Shown here piece by piece: positions 47,996-49,366 of a stretch of DNA of 49,366 nt (positions are counted from its first letter, which is position 1; every line of letters starts with the position of its first letter). The position numbers and the translations under genes are program-made. The DNA comes from Candidatus Zixiibacteriota bacterium (GTDB lineage: Bacteria > Zixibacteria > MSB-5A5 > GN15 > PGXB01). The notes beneath the pieces were generated by a model. That model made no database searches and was not told the origin of the DNA. It worked only from the letters and a program-made list of their open reading frames with translations. The DNA is taken from assembly GCA_030667525.1 (NCBI GenBank), contig DAOUVS010000002.1, positions 1-49,366 on the forward strand. Direction: 5' to 3'.

Positions 47996-49093
47996 TCACT
48001 GTTTTGTGATAATAGCTTTTTCGACATTAAAGAGAAATATTTTGGCTGTTTTTTCCCAATTAAAAAGCTTGATCCGCTCATATCCTTTTGAGATAAGCTC
48101 AGCTTGTAATTGTTTGTCTTCCAAAATTGTATAAATTTTCTCCGCTATATCACTGACATCATAAGGATTACAATATAAGGCGGCATCACCGCAGATCTCC
48201 GGGAGCGAGGCGGCGTTGGAGACAACACAGGGGCATCCGCAGGCCATCGCCTCCAGGGGAGGTAATCCAAAACCTTCGTAAAGCGACGGCAACACCAGAG
48301 CAGCGGCATTTTCATACTGATTTCTAAGTTCATCATCATCAACCCAGCCGGTAAATTTAATCGATTCGGACCATGATGATTCTGAAATTTCCTTTTTTAA
48401 TTCCGGCATACCGGTAATAAAATTATTTTCCTCACCAACAATCCGCAGCGGAATATTTATTTTATTTTGCAGATGCAGTTGCTTGTAGGCATCAATAAGT
48501 TTTTTGAGATTTTTATGAGGTTTGACATTGCCGACATAAAGGAGATATTTTTTCTTTTGACCATTAGTTTCGGCCGGTTTTATTTCATGTCCCCCGAACC
48601 CGAGATAAGCGACCCTGACCTTATCGAGACATGGCAATCGGTACTTACGCATTTCGCTATATGTAAATTCGGAATCGGTCATTACTATTATTGATTTTTT
48701 CAGAGCCTGGCGAAACATGAAGCGGGCATACAAATATTGAAAAATTGTTCTTTGTTTATTCTCATCTGACAGGTGAAATATATCATGGATAATACAAATC
48801 ATTTTGCCCGAATAAAAAACCGGGATATTATAATGCGGCGAGATAAACAGATTGTTTGGCGGGATAATACCGGGCAATTTTAGCTGTTCTTTGATACTGT
48901 ATATAGGAATGTTACAATCAATTATATCGACATTCTTTTTATCGGCCCAACCTGTTTTTTGCAGCTTCTCTTTATCTCCTAATATTATAAATTTGATATC
49001 GGGACGTTTGTCGATAATTATCGGAATCAGATTTTTAAGATATGTACCTATGCCTGAAGCATAGTACATTCTTGCATCAATTACCAGCCGCAT
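47996..49093 (-). CDS. GT4-family glycosyltransferase
   Basis: [26 protein letters not shown]...[23 protein letters not shown]...[42 protein letters not shown]. Confidence 0.93.
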   Translation of the reverse strand: MRLVIDARMYYASGIGTYLKNLIPIIIDKRPDIKFIILGDKEKLQKTGWADKKNVDIIDCNIPIYSIKEQLKLPGIIPPNNLFISPHYNIPVFYSGKMICIIHDIFHLSDENKQRTIFQYLYARFMFRQALKKSIIVMTDSEFTYSEMRKYRLPCLDKVRVAYLGFGGHEIKPAETNGQKKKYLLYVGNVKPHKNLKKLIDAYKQLHLQNKINIPLRIVGEENNFITGMPELKKEISESSWSESIKFTGWVDDDELRNQYENAAALVLPSLYEGFGLPPLEAMACGCPCVVSNAASLPEICGDAALYCNPYDVSDIAEKIYTILEDKQLQAELISKGYERIKLFNWEKTAKIFLFNVEKAIITKQ

Positions 49094-49366
49094 AACTTTG
49101 TTTTTCTTTTTTTATCAGGTAGAAGTAACTTACAAATGGGAATACCCAGATGACCCAGTAAACATAAAACAGCAAATTATTAAAATTGCAAATCACTAAT
49201 GAAACAAACAGATATACCAGAAAAACCCGTTTATAAAAAGCCAGATGCAGTGAATCAACCGGACGGATCTATCTGAATAGTTTGACAAATAAAGTCATTA
49301 CCGCCAAACATAAAGGCAGACCGAGAGTACCGACAAGCGTTAAAATCGAGGAATCAATTGTCGAAA
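49077..49366 (-). pseudogene. C-terminal part of a polytopic membrane protein (O-antigen polymerase/ligase-like?), interrupted by in-frame TAG; runs off the window
   Basis: Minus frame: [94 protein letters not shown]. Confidence 0.5.

Overview
The window looks like ordinary chromosome from an uncultured, Zixibacteria-like bacterium. That lineage guess rests on the ILDIVYLINYKYK dockerins, TSP3 repeats and FlgD/T9SS-type tails and is inference only. Housekeeping genes include rex, alr, yggS, a DivIVA-domain gene, a PNP gene, mscS, nadC, an iscU-like gene, mutM, rmlABCD-like genes and glycosyltransferases. Three parts stand out. (1) A minus-strand operon-like run, qmoA-qmoB-qmoC-dsrJ-dsrO-dsrP, is followed by a histidine kinase and a receiver. 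It joins the HdrA-like Qmo module directly to the DsrJOP half of DsrMKJOP, with no dsrMK, dsrAB, aprAB or sat in the window. The block is bracketed by ~140-bp direct repeats, one abutting the 3' end of tRNA-Glu(UUC), the other attached to a decayed tRNA-3'-end-like sequence. (2) A compact 3-gene cassette (SMC-like DUF2326-type ATPase, 76-aa middle component, HNH-fused third component) resembles an ABC-three-component (ABC-3C) conflict system and lies next to a degenerate repeat region. (3) Several proteins have unusual features: an aromatic amino acid lyase with Ala-Cys-Gly instead of Ala-Ser-Gly at the MIO site; an IscU-like scaffold whose first ligand Cys is Trp; a ~29-unit TSP3 protein with an 897-bp super-repeat; a DUF4097-like 18-aa solenoid; a frameshifted S8 protease; and an amber-interrupted membrane ORF at the right edge. 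All assignments are from reading the sequence and family knowledge; no database search was run.
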